From assembly GCA_023460235.1 (NCBI GenBank), contig JAEWRE010000068.1:1-64000 (forward strand): a DNA stretch of 64,000 nt, read 5' to 3'. Within the stretch, counting starts at the first letter, position 1; each line of letters opens with the position of its first letter. The DNA comes from Bacillota bacterium. GTDB taxonomy: Bacteria; Bacillota; Clostridia; TANB77; CAG-465. A model generated the notes under the pieces. It was not told where the DNA came from. It worked only from the letters and a program-made list of their open reading frames with translations, and searched no databases. A program made the position numbers and the translations under genes. This document shows, in pieces, positions 16,404-26,457 of this stretch.

Positions 16404-18119
16404 TTACATTTTGTCTGGGCATTCAATTCCAAGTATTTTTAACCCTTTTTTGATGATTATTCCAGTACAATATACAAGAACACATCTTGCTTTTTTTAAC
16501 TCTTCATTTTCTGTTAATACAGGACAATCATTATAGAATTTAGAAAATAGAGTTGCAACATCAACTATATATCTTGTTAGAATAGATGGTTCATAATTTT
16601 CAGCTACTCTCTTAATTACTTCACCAATATTATCTAAAGTTTTAATAAGTTCAACCTCAGTGTCACTATTTAATAAATCAAATTTAATATTACTTATATT
16701 AATATTATTTATATCAAATTCAGCCTTATTTAATATACTTTGTGTTCTTACATATGTATATTGAACATATGGTCCAGTTTCACCATCAAATCTTAATACT
16801 TCATCTAAATCAAATACAATATCTTTTATTTTATTTTGTTTTAAATTATTAAATATTAATGCACCAACACCAATTTGTTTAGAAACAAGCTCAACATTTT
16901 CAATTTCAGTATTTTTTTCTTCAATTATCTTTTTAGACTTTGCTACAGCATCATCTATAAGTTTTTGAGTATATATTACATTACCATCACGAGTAGACAT
17001 CTTACCAGTCTTAAGTCTTACAAGTCCATATGGAACATGTACAAGGTTCTTTGCATATTTTTCATCTACTAAATATTTTGAAACTTCAAAAACTTGTTTA
17101 AAATGATGTATTTGCTCATATCCAGTAACATATATAGCTTTATCAAAATTATATGTTCTTGCTCTATATAGTATAGCCGCAAGGTCTCTAGTAGCATATA
17201 TTGTAGAGCCGTTTGATTTTAGTATTATACAAGGTGGTTCATTCTCTCCAAGTTTTACGACCTTTGCTCCTTCACTTGTTTCTAATACACCCTTTTCATC
17301 TAAAATCTTAACAACTTCATCCATTTTATCATTATAGAAGGCTTCACCATTATATGAATCAAATTTACATCCAAGAATGTTGTATATTCTGCTATATTCT
17401 TTTAAACTTATTTCTTTAAAATATTCCCATACTCTTGTATATTCTTCATCACCATCTTCTAATTTTTTGAAGTTCTCTCTTGCAAGTTCCATTATAGAAT
17501 CATCTTCTTTTGCAAGTTTATTCATTCTAACATATATATCACTAAGAACATTAATTGGATCTTCTTCAAAATTATATTCTGATTTAAACCTGTTATATCC
17601 TTCAATTAAAAGACCAAATTGTCTTCCCCAGTCTCCTAGATGATTTACTCCTATTATGTTATATCCAAGTTCAGTATATGTATTATATAGTGCTTGGCCA
17701 ATAGCTGTATTTCTTAAATGGCCCAAATGGAATGGTTTAGCAATATTTGGAGATGAATAATCTATTACAACGTTTTTTTCTTTTCCTTCATCACTAGAAC
17801 CAAAACTTTCTTTCTTATCTAATATTTTATTTAATACATCAGCTGAAATATTAGATGAATTAAGATAAAAATTAAGATATCCATTTACTACTTCAACTTT
17901 AGCTATATTATCTTCAAGTACAATTTTTTCTTTAATAGTATTTGCTATATTTACAGGTGACTGTTTCAAAATCTTTGCTAAATTAAAACAAGGGTAAGCA
18001 AAATCTCCATTTACCTTATCCTTTGGTATTTCTATTTTAGATAATATTTCTTCTTCAGCTACAGCATTATCAATTACGTTTGCTATACTTTTTGCTATAC
18101 TTATTTTTATTTCTTCCAT
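16404..18119 (-). CDS. argS: Arginyl-tRNA synthetase
   Basis: The 571-residue class-I enzyme has the N-terminal Add1 domain at about 1-85, the HIGH-type motif in FHLGHLRNTAIG near residue 132, and KMSTRDG near 370 as the KMSKS-type loop. The C-terminal anticodon-binding helical bundle ends in IECPDKM. It charges tRNA-Arg. It follows the RNHCP-domain gene by 17 bases and probably shares its transcript. Confidence 0.97.
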   Translation of the reverse strand: MEEIKISIAKSIANVIDNAVAEEEILSKIEIPKDKVNGDFAYPCFNLAKILKQSPVNIANTIKEKIVLEDNIAKVEVVNGYLNFYLNSSNISADVLNKILDKKESFGSSDEGKEKNVVIDYSSPNIAKPFHLGHLRNTAIGQALYNTYTELGYNIIGVNHLGDWGRQFGLLIEGYNRFKSEYNFEEDPINVLSDIYVRMNKLAKEDDSIMELARENFKKLEDGDEEYTRVWEYFKEISLKEYSRIYNILGCKFDSYNGEAFYNDKMDEVVKILDEKGVLETSEGAKVVKLGENEPPCIILKSNGSTIYATRDLAAILYRARTYNFDKAIYVTGYEQIHHFKQVFEVSKYLVDEKYAKNLVHVPYGLVRLKTGKMSTRDGNVIYTQKLIDDAVAKSKKIIEEKNTEIENVELVSKQIGVGALIFNNLKQNKIKDIVFDLDEVLRFDGETGPYVQYTYVRTQSILNKAEFDINNINISNIKFDLLNSDTEVELIKTLDNIGEVIKRVAENYEPSILTRYIVDVATLFSKFYNDCPVLTENEELKKARCVLVYCTGIIIKKGLKILGIECPDKM

Positions 18120-18136
18120 ATTATTATTTCCTCTCT

Positions 18137-18451
18137 TTATTTTATGCCCATAGAATATTTCTTAATAATTTCATATATTGTATCTCTATCATCATCTGAA
18201 GCTACAATATTTCTTATTTCACTGCCACATTTATTACATTTATATATTATTACTTCACCTTTTTTAGAATCATTTATTACATTTATTGGCACTAAGGTTC
18301 CTCTACATTCATTTGCTCTATCACCTGGTGTTATATCAACATGTATAGAATACAAACAATGATTGCAATGATCTCTTGAAGTATAACCTAATTTTTCAAC
18401 TTTTTTGCCACAATTCTTACAGATAAATTCATTATCATTTTTAATAAACAT
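18137..18451 (-). CDS. RNHCP-domain zinc-ribbon protein
   Basis: The 104-residue protein has CKNCGK near residue 11, SRDHCNHCLYSIHVDITPGDR near 25-45 (the RNHCP motif, here with D for N), and a second pair in CNKCGS near 75. The four cysteine pairs suggest two zinc sites. The family is widespread and of unknown function. It is the first gene of a pair with argS, so a link to translation or RNA is possible but not shown. Confidence 0.85.
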   Translation of the reverse strand: MFIKNDNEFICKNCGKKVEKLGYTSRDHCNHCLYSIHVDITPGDRANECRGTLVPINVINDSKKGEVIIYKCNKCGSEIRNIVASDDDRDTIYEIIKKYSMGIK

Positions 18452-18576
18452 ACATTACTCCTAAAATCAATATATATTTTACTATATTTTAAGAGTAAAT
18501 TCAATAAAAACAAAAAAATAACCTTTTAAAAGGCTATTTTATACATAATGAGAATATTCTAGATATTTTATATAAT

Positions 18577-18640
18577 AAAAAAATACCCTAAAGTTGAACA
18601 TCAAATTTAGATGTTTGCCTAAGGATATTTTTTATTAACC
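18577..18640 (-). terminator. Long hairpin after the 18663 gene
   Basis: An outer stem (AAAAATATCC with GGGTATTTTT, minus strand) encloses an inner stem AACATC/GATGTT; T-rich downstream. Confidence 0.7.
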
Positions 18641-18662
18641 TACCTTAAATATTTATCAATAT

Positions 18663-19217
18663 CTACAATATTATTCCAAACAGCAAAAGAATCCTTTTTA
18701 CATATTCACGTTCAACAGAGATTTTTAACGCCTTATTTTCACGTTCAACAATTATGAAATCCTGCATTCCATTAAAGTCAAACCACTTTTTTAATTCTCC
18801 TAAAAACCATGTGCAGTTATCTTTTTTTGCTAAATCTTCCGGATAGAATGAATAGCCAACTTCATAAGGAATAACAATGTCAAAATTCCAAGTTTTAGTG
18901 AAATCGTTTTTGATGCCCAAAGCAATACTATCATAAAGCTTTGTATCAAAATAGTTTAAGACCTGGCTGTCAATGTGAGACAAATTTCTCTGATACTCTA
19001 GATCAGATTCAATTTCTCTAAAGAAAATTCCTAGCCTAACATCCTTTGTGGACGACTCCGTTAGTATATCTAACAGCTCAAGATTGATTCTTTTCTCATC
19101 CAGCTCTTTGCTAGGATACAAAGATAAAAAATAATTCAATAACTTATCCCGTACCTCCACATCTTTAACTGTTTTAATAACTAAAATTGATTTCTTAATA
19201 ATATCTGCTACTTTCAT
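18663..19217 (-). CDS. Unrecognised 184-residue protein
   Basis: The start is ATG 19217, with AAAGGAGAAAAG upstream; an ATG at 19325 has no ribosome site and lies in the leader. The soluble product begins MKVADIIKKSILVIKTVKD, is helical to about residue 75, and has a mixed second half (NCTWFLGELKKWF, DFIIVEREN). I do not recognise the family. It has a perfect sigma-A promoter, a leader of about 110 bases, its own terminator, and CGG and CCG codons, so it belongs with the compositionally distinct singleton genes. Confidence 0.75.
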   Translation of the reverse strand: MKVADIIKKSILVIKTVKDVEVRDKLLNYFLSLYPSKELDEKRINLELLDILTESSTKDVRLGIFFREIESDLEYQRNLSHIDSQVLNYFDTKLYDSIALGIKNDFTKTWNFDIVIPYEVGYSFYPEDLAKKDNCTWFLGELKKWFDFNGMQDFIIVERENKALKISVEREYVKRILLLFGIIL

Positions 19218-19327
19218 TTTCTTTTCTCCTTTTGTTGTAGTTGTAATTAAATTTAATACAATGTTAAAAATAACACATAACAAAAACTTTACATTAATAA
19301 GTCCTCCTATATATTTTATATTCATAT

Positions 19328-19356
19328 ATTATACACTACTAAAGCAATTATGTCAA
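19328..19356 (-). promoter_or_regulatory. Consensus sigma-A promoter of the 18663 gene
   Basis: On the minus strand TTGACA (19356-19351), 17 bases, TATAAT (19333-19328). Confidence 0.8.
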
Positions 19357-19373
19357 CTGTAACAATATATACA

Positions 19374-20198
19374 TTATAAAGTATTAATTATTTTTTCTAG
19401 AAATAATGCTACACCATTTTCATTATTTGATCTTGTTATTTCATTTGAAATTTCTTTTAACTTATCTGTTGCATTTTCCATAGCAACACCATAGCCTGCA
19501 ACTTTAAACATAGAAATATCATTATTATCATCACCAATTGCAATAGTGTCCTTTATATCAATATTCATAATCTTACAGAATTTAATTATTGCATTTCCTT
19601 TTGATACATTATTTCTTGTTATATCCATAAAAGAATTCTCAGTACTATTAATATCATTATAACTTACATTTCTTGATTCATTACCAATTTTTAAATCATA
19701 CTCATTTAAAATATCTCTTAAAGTTTCTTTTATATAAAACATCTTATCTAGTTTGTCTTCTGATACTACAATTTGAGTTACTTGTTTGTCTTTTAAATAT
19801 TCATTGATCCTATTAAAATTTATTATAATTTCCTTTGAATCATCATGCCAATATTTGTTTAAGTATCTAATATCCCCTGCATTGATTGTAAATCTAATAT
19901 TTTGTTTGACACATAAAGAACATATTTTAAAAATTGCTTCTTTTGGTATCTCATCAATACTAATTATCTTACCATTTTCAGTATTGTATATTTCAGCTCC
20001 ATTAGAAGATATTATATATTTACTAGCAAAACTTTTTTTACTTATATCTAATACATAGTGTCTAGGTCTACCAGAACATAAAACAATTAGTATTCCTTTT
20101 TTCATTAAGTCTTTAATAGCCTCAATATTTCTTTTTGAAATTTCTCCACTTGCACTCCTTAAAGTTCCATCAATGTCTATAAATACTGCCTTGTACAT
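19374..20198 (-). CDS. Cof-type HAD-IIB phosphatase
   Basis: The 274-residue protein has FIDIDGTL at residues 7-14, CSGRPR near 41 (motif II), a Lys in SKGNAIIKF near 198 and IGDDNND near 220 (motif IV), which is the full Cof-family set with a C2-type cap. Relatives dephosphorylate sugar phosphates, flavin or pyridoxal phosphates; the substrate cannot be read from sequence. It is a single gene on the minus strand with GGAGGT before its start. Confidence 0.93.
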   Translation of the reverse strand: MYKAVFIDIDGTLRSASGEISKRNIEAIKDLMKKGILIVLCSGRPRHYVLDISKKSFASKYIISSNGAEIYNTENGKIISIDEIPKEAIFKICSLCVKQNIRFTINAGDIRYLNKYWHDDSKEIIINFNRINEYLKDKQVTQIVVSEDKLDKMFYIKETLRDILNEYDLKIGNESRNVSYNDINSTENSFMDITRNNVSKGNAIIKFCKIMNIDIKDTIAIGDDNNDISMFKVAGYGVAMENATDKLKEISNEITRSNNENGVALFLEKIINTL

Positions 20199-20263
20199 TT
20201 TTTAACCTCCATTTTATAATAATAACAATTTACTAACTTTAATAACCTAATTATATATGAAAA

Positions 20264-20291
20264 ATGCCCGAAGTGCAAGCACCCCGAGCAT
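20264..20291 (-). terminator. GC-rich terminator of the 20296 gene
   Basis: ATGCTCGGGGTGC and GCACTTCGGGCAT (minus strand) form a 13-pair stem with some G-T pairs and a 2-base gap, followed by TTTTT. Confidence 0.85.
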
Positions 20292-20295
20292 CATT

Positions 20296-20622
20296 TTACT
20301 TATACAAATATCTCTTACCAAATAAGTTTTCACAATTATATCTCATTTCTCGTTCTTCAAACGTAATATCCTTTATATCAGATACTAGTATTCTTAAAAT
20401 GTCATTTAATTGGTACTTATCAATAGCAACGTTTTTTTCAAGATACTCTACATATAACCTCCATGTTTTGTTTATTTTACTTTCTTTAGTATGAGTATAA
20501 TCATAACCACATTTTCCTTGCTTCTCCGGTTCTTTCACATTCCTACAATCAGGACATAAAGATGAGTGAAATTGATCAACAACTTCATTAGAAACACCAC
20601 ACATAACTAAATTATTACTCAT
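20296..20622 (-). CDS. Unrecognised 108-residue cysteine-containing protein
   Basis: The start has AAGGAGGAAAT upstream. The N-terminal 45 residues carry CPDCRN and CGYDYTHT, so a small metal site is possible. The rest is helical (WRLYVEYLEKNVAIDKYQLNDIL). I do not recognise the family. It has its own promoter (TTGATA, 17 bases, TATCAT, 20680-20652) and a GC-rich terminator. Its codons include CCG and CGG-like contexts rare in the neighbours. Confidence 0.7.
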   Translation of the reverse strand: MSNNLVMCGVSNEVVDQFHSSLCPDCRNVKEPEKQGKCGYDYTHTKESKINKTWRLYVEYLEKNVAIDKYQLNDILRILVSDIKDITFEEREMRYNCENLFGKRYLYK

Positions 20623-20651
20623 GTATATTTCCTCCTTATTTTATTAAAGAG

Positions 20652-20680
20652 ATGATATCATAATAACAAAAATATATCAA
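20652..20680 (-). promoter_or_regulatory. Promoter of the 20296 gene
   Basis: On the minus strand TTGATA (20680-20675), 17 bases, TATCAT (20657-20652), about 30 bases before the start. Confidence 0.6.
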
Positions 20681-20698
20681 TAGTAAATTTAATAAATC

Positions 20699-22294
20699 TT
20701 AATTATTTGTATAAATGTTTACTTGATTTTGGTTGTTAGTGTTATTGTTTGTGTTGTTATTTGTATTATTAGTATTGTTATTTTTTTTATCAGTAATCAA
20801 ATTTCCATCTAAATTATATCTTTCATTTTTATATTCATCTTTAATTGTAATTTTAGAATTATTTATTAATTGACTATTTCCTTTGTATCCTTCATAATCT
20901 TCAAAATAATTACCACCAACTGATGACTTAGGTTTCCTTTCATATTCGGCTATTAGAGAATATATGTTATTTTTATAATAGTCAATTGCCATAGTATTTT
21001 CATATGTTTCATAATAAACATCTACAAAATTATCACCATTATTATATGAAGTATATGCAAATATTCTGTAAGCAGTTCCTGAATTTTTGTTTAATAGACT
21101 TTTAGATTTTTGAGTTTCAATAAGATCATTTATCTTTAATTTAACCTTTTCATTAACTTTTGCAAATTTGTCTTTATTGTCTCCAAGTAATGTTACATCA
21201 ACAAATAAATTGCTGTATATATCATCATATATATATGCACCATTCCCTTTTAAATTAAAAACAAAAGGTTTTATTTGACTTTCATTACTATTTTCAAATA
21301 AATTAGCATTAACATTATATCTTTTATATATTGCAATACTGTTATAATATTTTGACATATCTATAGGTAAGAATTCATTTTCATTTCCTACTTTTACATA
21401 TATTTTACTTTGTGAAAAATAAAATTCTGGATTTTTTTCCTTAGAAAATTCATTTACATATGCTAATATCGATTCTTCATATTTGCTAGTATCAATTTTA
21501 CTCATATCGATATCTTCCATGGTATTAACTAAAGATTCCCAAGCAATATCAATATATTTTGAATCTGCAATAATGTCATTTAAGTTTGCTGAGTTAATAA
21601 AAAGATCAGTAAATTTTATTTTTTCTCCAGTATCTAGTCTATAATTTAATCCAAAAGCATCAAAAACTTCATTAGGATCTTTATCATACTTTATATATGA
21701 AAGCTCATATGATAATTTAACCGAAAGAACATTGGAAAAATCACCACATATACTAGCATTTATATTAATGCGTGATACATTTTTATAGCTTTCTTCATTT
21801 TTTTTACTATTATATATTTCAAAAGCTTTATCTTTTATTTCGTTATTAATCTTAGTTTCTATAGTTTTATCTTTTAGTCCAGATATTTGATCATATGTTA
21901 TTTTAACTTTATACACTGAAACGTTATAATTATAATTGTATAGATCAACAGTATTTGTTTTTCCATCAATATATTCAAAAGTTTGAGTAGTTAAATTATT
22001 AGGTAAATATCTTTCAGTAAGACTTTTTGTTGCAAGTTCACTTTCAGAATTTTTTGTTTCACCATTTTCTATTGTTGTATTATTATCTGTCTTTGGATTA
22101 ATTCTAGTTTTAAAAAATATTGCAAGTACAGTTAATATTATGCAAATCAAAGAAACTACAATCGTAAGTATTACAATCTTTTTTTCTTTTTTCATTGGAA
22201 TCTTATTTTTTGTAAATTTAGTATTTTCTTTCTTTTCTTCTGTTATAACATCATTGTTATTTGGTTTTTCATTATCATCATTTAACTGGGACAT
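20699..22294 (-). CDS. Membrane-anchored extracellular protein, DUF4163/DUF3298-like
   Basis: The 531-residue protein has a charged cytoplasmic N-terminus of about 38 residues, one membrane helix (IVILTIVVSLICIILTVLAIF) at about 40-60, and a large extracellular part. The region near 110-330, with DLYNYNYNVSVYKVKI and GEKIKFTDLF, resembles the DUF4163-DUF3298 pair of RsiV and PdaC-like proteins, but I am not certain. The last 35 residues are an Asn/Thr-rich tail. Its start overlaps the stop of the PstS-like gene by 17 bases, so the two are translationally coupled and may act together at the surface. Confidence 0.75.
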   Translation of the reverse strand: MSQLNDDNEKPNNNDVITEEKKENTKFTKNKIPMKKEKKIVILTIVVSLICIILTVLAIFFKTRINPKTDNNTTIENGETKNSESELATKSLTERYLPNNLTTQTFEYIDGKTNTVDLYNYNYNVSVYKVKITYDQISGLKDKTIETKINNEIKDKAFEIYNSKKNEESYKNVSRININASICGDFSNVLSVKLSYELSYIKYDKDPNEVFDAFGLNYRLDTGEKIKFTDLFINSANLNDIIADSKYIDIAWESLVNTMEDIDMSKIDTSKYEESILAYVNEFSKEKNPEFYFSQSKIYVKVGNENEFLPIDMSKYYNSIAIYKRYNVNANLFENSNESQIKPFVFNLKGNGAYIYDDIYSNLFVDVTLLGDNKDKFAKVNEKVKLKINDLIETQKSKSLLNKNSGTAYRIFAYTSYNNGDNFVDVYYETYENTMAIDYYKNNIYSLIAEYERKPKSSVGGNYFEDYEGYKGNSQLINNSKITIKDEYKNERYNLDGNLITDKKNNNTNNTNNNTNNNTNNQNQVNIYTNN

Positions 22295-23216
22295 ATCCTG
22301 CCTCCTTAGCCGTATTTTGACCTCTAGCAGATAACATTAAATTAGCTAATTTTCTTGCTTGACTATTTTCATCTGAAGCTTTATTTATAACTATATAATA
22401 TGAAGTTGTAAATGGGTATTCTCCACTTTTTATTGTTTCAGAAGTTGGTTTAACACCATTTATTCCAATTAATTTTATGTTAGATGCAACTTCTTTATCT
22501 ATTGTTTGATACATAGTAGTTGCATAATAATAATATGAATATCCTATTGATGAGTTTCCGTTATCATAAGAAGATACTAAATTTATAATTCCTGCCATTG
22601 AAGTAACAACATTCTCTGTTAATGGTTTCATTAACTTTTTATCTTTCATTACTAATTCTATCATACCTGTTTGGCTTCCAGAATTCTCAGGTCTTTGATA
22701 TGGTTTAATAGCTATATCTTCTCCTCCAACCTTAGACCAGTTAGTTATATCTCCTGAATATATTCCCTGTACCTGCTCTACTGTTAAATTATCTATAGGA
22801 TTCTTTGCATTAACATAAAATACAAATCCTTCTCTAACAACTGGTATTACTTCTAATTCTACATTTTTACTTTTAGCAAGTGCTAATTCATCTTCTGAAG
22901 GCTGAGTAACAAGTATTAAATCTACATCACCTTTTATTAATTTTTCGTAAGATTGATGTGTTTGAGTAAAATTAAATTCAAAATTTTCATCCGAAGTTCC
23001 AGTAAAATTCTTAAAGAAAGCTCTTGCAAGCGGTTGTGTTGCAGTTGAAGCATCTATTTTGGGAAAATTACTAGATGTGTAGATAGGTTCATTTGATATT
23101 TCTTCTGCTACTTCTTTTTTATCTTCCCTTGTAAAATAGAAAAATGCTCCTATACATGCTCCTATTACAAGCACAATTGTAATTACTGAAAATATTATTG
23201 TTTTATTTCCTTTCAT
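22278..23216 (-). CDS. PstS-like phosphate-binding protein
   Basis: The start is the ATG at 23216, 7 bases after AGGAGG. The 312-residue product has an N-terminal hydrophobic segment (IIFSVITIVLVIGACIGAFF) without a clear lipobox cysteine in the usual place, then a PBP-like domain. Marks are YTSSNFPKIDAST, IYSGDITNWSKVGG and PENSGSQTGM, which in PstS proteins contribute Ser/Asp/Arg contacts to phosphate. No pst transporter genes are adjacent. The coupled gene downstream is a membrane-anchored protein, so a sensing or scavenging role at the surface is possible. Confidence 0.85.
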   Translation of the reverse strand: MKGNKTIIFSVITIVLVIGACIGAFFYFTREDKKEVAEEISNEPIYTSSNFPKIDASTATQPLARAFFKNFTGTSDENFEFNFTQTHQSYEKLIKGDVDLILVTQPSEDELALAKSKNVELEVIPVVREGFVFYVNAKNPIDNLTVEQVQGIYSGDITNWSKVGGEDIAIKPYQRPENSGSQTGMIELVMKDKKLMKPLTENVVTSMAGIINLVSSYDNGNSSIGYSYYYYATTMYQTIDKEVASNIKLIGINGVKPTSETIKSGEYPFTTSYYIVINKASDENSQARKLANLMLSARGQNTAKEAGYVPVK

Positions 23217-23369
23217 GTTCATACCTCCTAAAACATACTAAAAATTACAAGATAAGAATATCATAAATAAAATATTTTTTCAACATTTGACAAAATATTT
23301 TTTAATATTGCTAATATTTAAATTATTTGTCATTCATTAATACTAATATATTATTTTTACATATAAAAA

Positions 23370-23395
23370 ATACCCGAGTAAAATTACTCGGATAT
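23370..23395 (-). terminator. Terminator of the nucleoside kinase gene
   Basis: ATATCCGAGTAA and TTACTCGGGTAT pair with a tiny loop; TTTTTT follows on the minus strand. Confidence 0.85.
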
Positions 23396-23416
23396 ATCAA
23401 TATATTGTTTTATTTA

Positions 23417-25060
23417 CTATCTATAAAAACAACCATTACCAATAAATTCTCTAACAATAGAATCAATAGGTATATTGCTAGTTTCCATAGGCATGAAGTT
23501 ATTTAAATACACATATAATCTTCTTGCTTCTGCATAATATTCACTTGTCTTATCAATTTGAAGTAAAAGTGGTTGTGCAAAAGTTTTCATTACGCTTGGT
23601 TCATAAATTAAACTAGAATTATATATATAATCTACTGAATTGATAAATGGGAATATATATTTTGTCTCTCCTGCCTTAACATTTTGCCATAATTCAAAAG
23701 TTTTTTCTACGCTATGTCCACGTGTTGCATAATCTCTTACCATTCTTCTTAGAAGCCTTGTATCACTTGATGAAACTTTAGTATAGCCATCAACATTTAG
23801 TGTAGCAATTGGTGCTATATACACTTTGTATTTACTCTCATCTGGAGTAAATTCAGTAAGTATAGGATTAAGTGCATGTATACCTTCAATTACCATTATA
23901 TCATTTTCTTTAAGCTTTAAAAAGTTACCGTTATATTTCTTTGTACCAACAACGAAATCAAATTGAGGTAGCTCAACTGTTTTTCCTTCAATAAGGTCCT
24001 TCATTTGATTATTAAATAATTTTATATCTAATGCTTCAACACATTCAAAATTGTATTTACCGTCGGCACCAAGTGGTGTATCTTTTCTTTCAACAAAGTA
24101 GTTATCCATAGATATAGTTATTGGGTTATATCCAATGAGCTTTAATTGAATTCCAAGCTTTTGAGCAAATGTAGTTTTACCAGATGAAGAAGGTCCAGCT
24201 ATAAGTATCATTTTAACTTTCCCTCTTTTTTCAATATCCATTGCAAGTTTTACAGTTTCTCTTTGATGAATAGCTTCAGATACTTGTATAACAGAATTAA
24301 TTTCATTTTTTAGAATTTTATCATTTAATTCGCCAACATTAGTTATACCAACAACATTATTTAATTTATTAAATTCAATAAAAGTATTATATAGTCTTTC
24401 TTCTTTTATTTCTTTTTTAATATTCATATCGTCATCAGGAATAACTAATACAGCACCTTCTTTATATGGTATTAAATCAAATATTTTAACATGTCCAGTA
24501 TCAGGTGCCATTGCACCGTAAAAATAATTATACATTCCATCGCAAAAATACATTGTCACACTTGATCTAAGTCTACTTTCCATATTTTGCAATTTAACTA
24601 AATCATTTGAAGATGTATATAGTTCAGCAGCTTCTTCAACAGAAACACTTCTTTTTGTTATTGGAAGCTTTTTATCAATTATTTCAATCATCTTCTCTTT
24701 TATAGCTTTTATTTTATCATCAGTTAGTTCAATATTTCCTATTGTAAAATATTGATCTTTATTTATTGTTGCCATAAATTCAACATCTGCATTTGAATAT
24801 AGTTTTGTAAGTGCCATATAAAGTACCATTTTTAATGTTCTAGAATAAATTCTATATCCATCTGGATCATTAAATTTTATAAATTTTATATGTGTATCAA
24901 CAACAAGCCCTGTTTCATATGTTTTTACTTCATTATTTATTTTTAAAGCAAGTACATCATCTAAATTATTTTCTATTAGTCTTACTGCATCAATCGCTTT
25001 AATTCCATAGTCCACTTCAATACTTCTTGAATCTTCAAGAGTTACTTTTATCTTTTTCAT
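23417..25060 (-). CDS. Nucleoside (uridine) kinase with ThrRS-like N-terminus
   Basis: The protein has 547 residues. Residues 1-65 resemble a TGS domain (MKKIKVTLEDSRSIEVDYG). Residues 70-210 resemble the second additional domain of threonyl-tRNA synthetase. Residues 280-490 are a uridine-kinase P-loop domain with GPSSSGKTTFAQKLG and SMDNYF. This fusion is a known family in Firmicutes and Thermotoga, with kinase activity on pyrimidine nucleosides; the purpose of the N-terminal module is not settled. It is a single gene with its own terminator. Confidence 0.92.
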   Translation of the reverse strand: MKKIKVTLEDSRSIEVDYGIKAIDAVRLIENNLDDVLALKINNEVKTYETGLVVDTHIKFIKFNDPDGYRIYSRTLKMVLYMALTKLYSNADVEFMATINKDQYFTIGNIELTDDKIKAIKEKMIEIIDKKLPITKRSVSVEEAAELYTSSNDLVKLQNMESRLRSSVTMYFCDGMYNYFYGAMAPDTGHVKIFDLIPYKEGAVLVIPDDDMNIKKEIKEERLYNTFIEFNKLNNVVGITNVGELNDKILKNEINSVIQVSEAIHQRETVKLAMDIEKRGKVKMILIAGPSSSGKTTFAQKLGIQLKLIGYNPITISMDNYFVERKDTPLGADGKYNFECVEALDIKLFNNQMKDLIEGKTVELPQFDFVVGTKKYNGNFLKLKENDIMVIEGIHALNPILTEFTPDESKYKVYIAPIATLNVDGYTKVSSSDTRLLRRMVRDYATRGHSVEKTFELWQNVKAGETKYIFPFINSVDYIYNSSLIYEPSVMKTFAQPLLLQIDKTSEYYAEARRLYVYLNNFMPMETSNIPIDSIVREFIGNGCFYR

Positions 25061-25120
25061 AGTTTATCAACCTCACGTATTTATAATATCATAATTAATT
25101 AAATATTTCTATACTAATTT

Positions 25121-26437
25121 TTATTTCTTTTTTACATTTTCTAAGAATACTTTAATGAATTCATCATTTGATTTTGTCTTAGTGATAATATTCATTATTT
25201 TATCTATCATTTCTAGGTTAACAGAATTTTGGTTTCCAGAAGACATAAGTCTACGTATATATGTACTACATTCAATTTCTTCCTTACTAAGTAATAATTC
25301 ATCTCTTCTAGTTCCTGATTTATATATATCAATAGATGGGAATATTCTTTTTTCAGATAATTTTCTATCAAGTTGTAATTCCATATTGCCTGTACCCTTG
25401 AATTCTTCAAATATTATATCATCCATTCTACTACCTGTATCTGCAAGTATTGTTGCAAGTATTGTTAAACTTCCACCATTTTCAATATTTCTTGCAGCAC
25501 CAAATAATTTCTTTGGAAAATGTAAGCTTGCGGGATCAAGACCACCTGATAAAGTTCTACCACTTGGATCTACTGTTAAGTTATTTGCACGAGTAAGTCT
25601 TGTTAAGCTATCCATAAGTATAACTACTTCTCTATTTTGTTCTACAAGTCTTTTTGCTCTTTCAAGTACCATTCTTGAAACTTTTATATGGTGCTCTGGT
25701 GACTCGTCAAAAGTAGAATGAATAACTTCTGCATCAATTGAACGTTCAATATCTGTAACTTCTTCTGGTCTTTCATCAATTAATAATACCATAAGATATA
25801 CTTCTGGATTATTTTTTAATATACTATTAGCTATCTGCTTTAACATTGTAGTTTTTCCAGCTTTTGGTTGTGCAACTATAAGTCCACGTTGACCTTTACC
25901 AATTGGTGCTAAAATATCAATTATTCTAGTTGAATATTCTTTTGGATCAATTTCTAACTTTAATCTTTCTGTTGGATAAATTGGTATTAGGGTATCAAAA
26001 GATCTTCTTTTCAAAGCAATTTCTAATCTATCACCATTTATACTTTCTACATAAATAAGTGATGGAAACTTGTTTTGAGGATCTGTTGTAAATCTTGCTA
26101 TACCTTTTAGCATATCTCCTGTACCAAGCTTAAATCTTCTTATTTGAACTTGTGAAACATATATGTCTTTGTTACCAGGAAGATAATTATCACTTCTTAA
26201 AAAACCATACCCATCAGGCATTACTTCAAGTATTCCTTCAGCAATATAATCTGTTTCAGGATTTTCTATTTGCATATCAATTTTTTCTTCTATTTCATTG
26301 CTATCCTCTAAACTTTTTATTATTTCTTCAACTAAATATTCTTTTTTTAATCTTTCGTAACCATCTAACTTTAAATTTTCAGCAATTTGTCTAAGCTCTG
26401 CTAAAGTAGATTTTTTTAAACTTTCCTTTTTATACAT
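25121..26437 (-). CDS. rho: Transcription termination factor Rho
   Basis: The start is ATG 26437, with AAAGGAGTG upstream. The 438-residue protein has the N-terminal SAP-like helix region (ESLKKSTLAELRQIAENLKL), the cold-shock RNA-binding domain with DGYGFLRS near residue 72, Walker A in QPKAGKTTMLKQIA near 185, Walker B in VVILMDSLTRL near 268, and the R-loop. It is a hexameric RNA helicase that ends transcription. It follows rimO by 20 bases and is likely cotranscribed. Confidence 0.97.
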   Translation of the reverse strand: MYKKESLKKSTLAELRQIAENLKLDGYERLKKEYLVEEIIKSLEDSNEIEEKIDMQIENPETDYIAEGILEVMPDGYGFLRSDNYLPGNKDIYVSQVQIRRFKLGTGDMLKGIARFTTDPQNKFPSLIYVESINGDRLEIALKRRSFDTLIPIYPTERLKLEIDPKEYSTRIIDILAPIGKGQRGLIVAQPKAGKTTMLKQIANSILKNNPEVYLMVLLIDERPEEVTDIERSIDAEVIHSTFDESPEHHIKVSRMVLERAKRLVEQNREVVILMDSLTRLTRANNLTVDPSGRTLSGGLDPASLHFPKKLFGAARNIENGGSLTILATILADTGSRMDDIIFEEFKGTGNMELQLDRKLSEKRIFPSIDIYKSGTRRDELLLSKEEIECSTYIRRLMSSGNQNSVNLEMIDKIMNIITKTKSNDEFIKVFLENVKKK

Positions 26438-26457
26438 AAATTTCACTCCTTTCAATT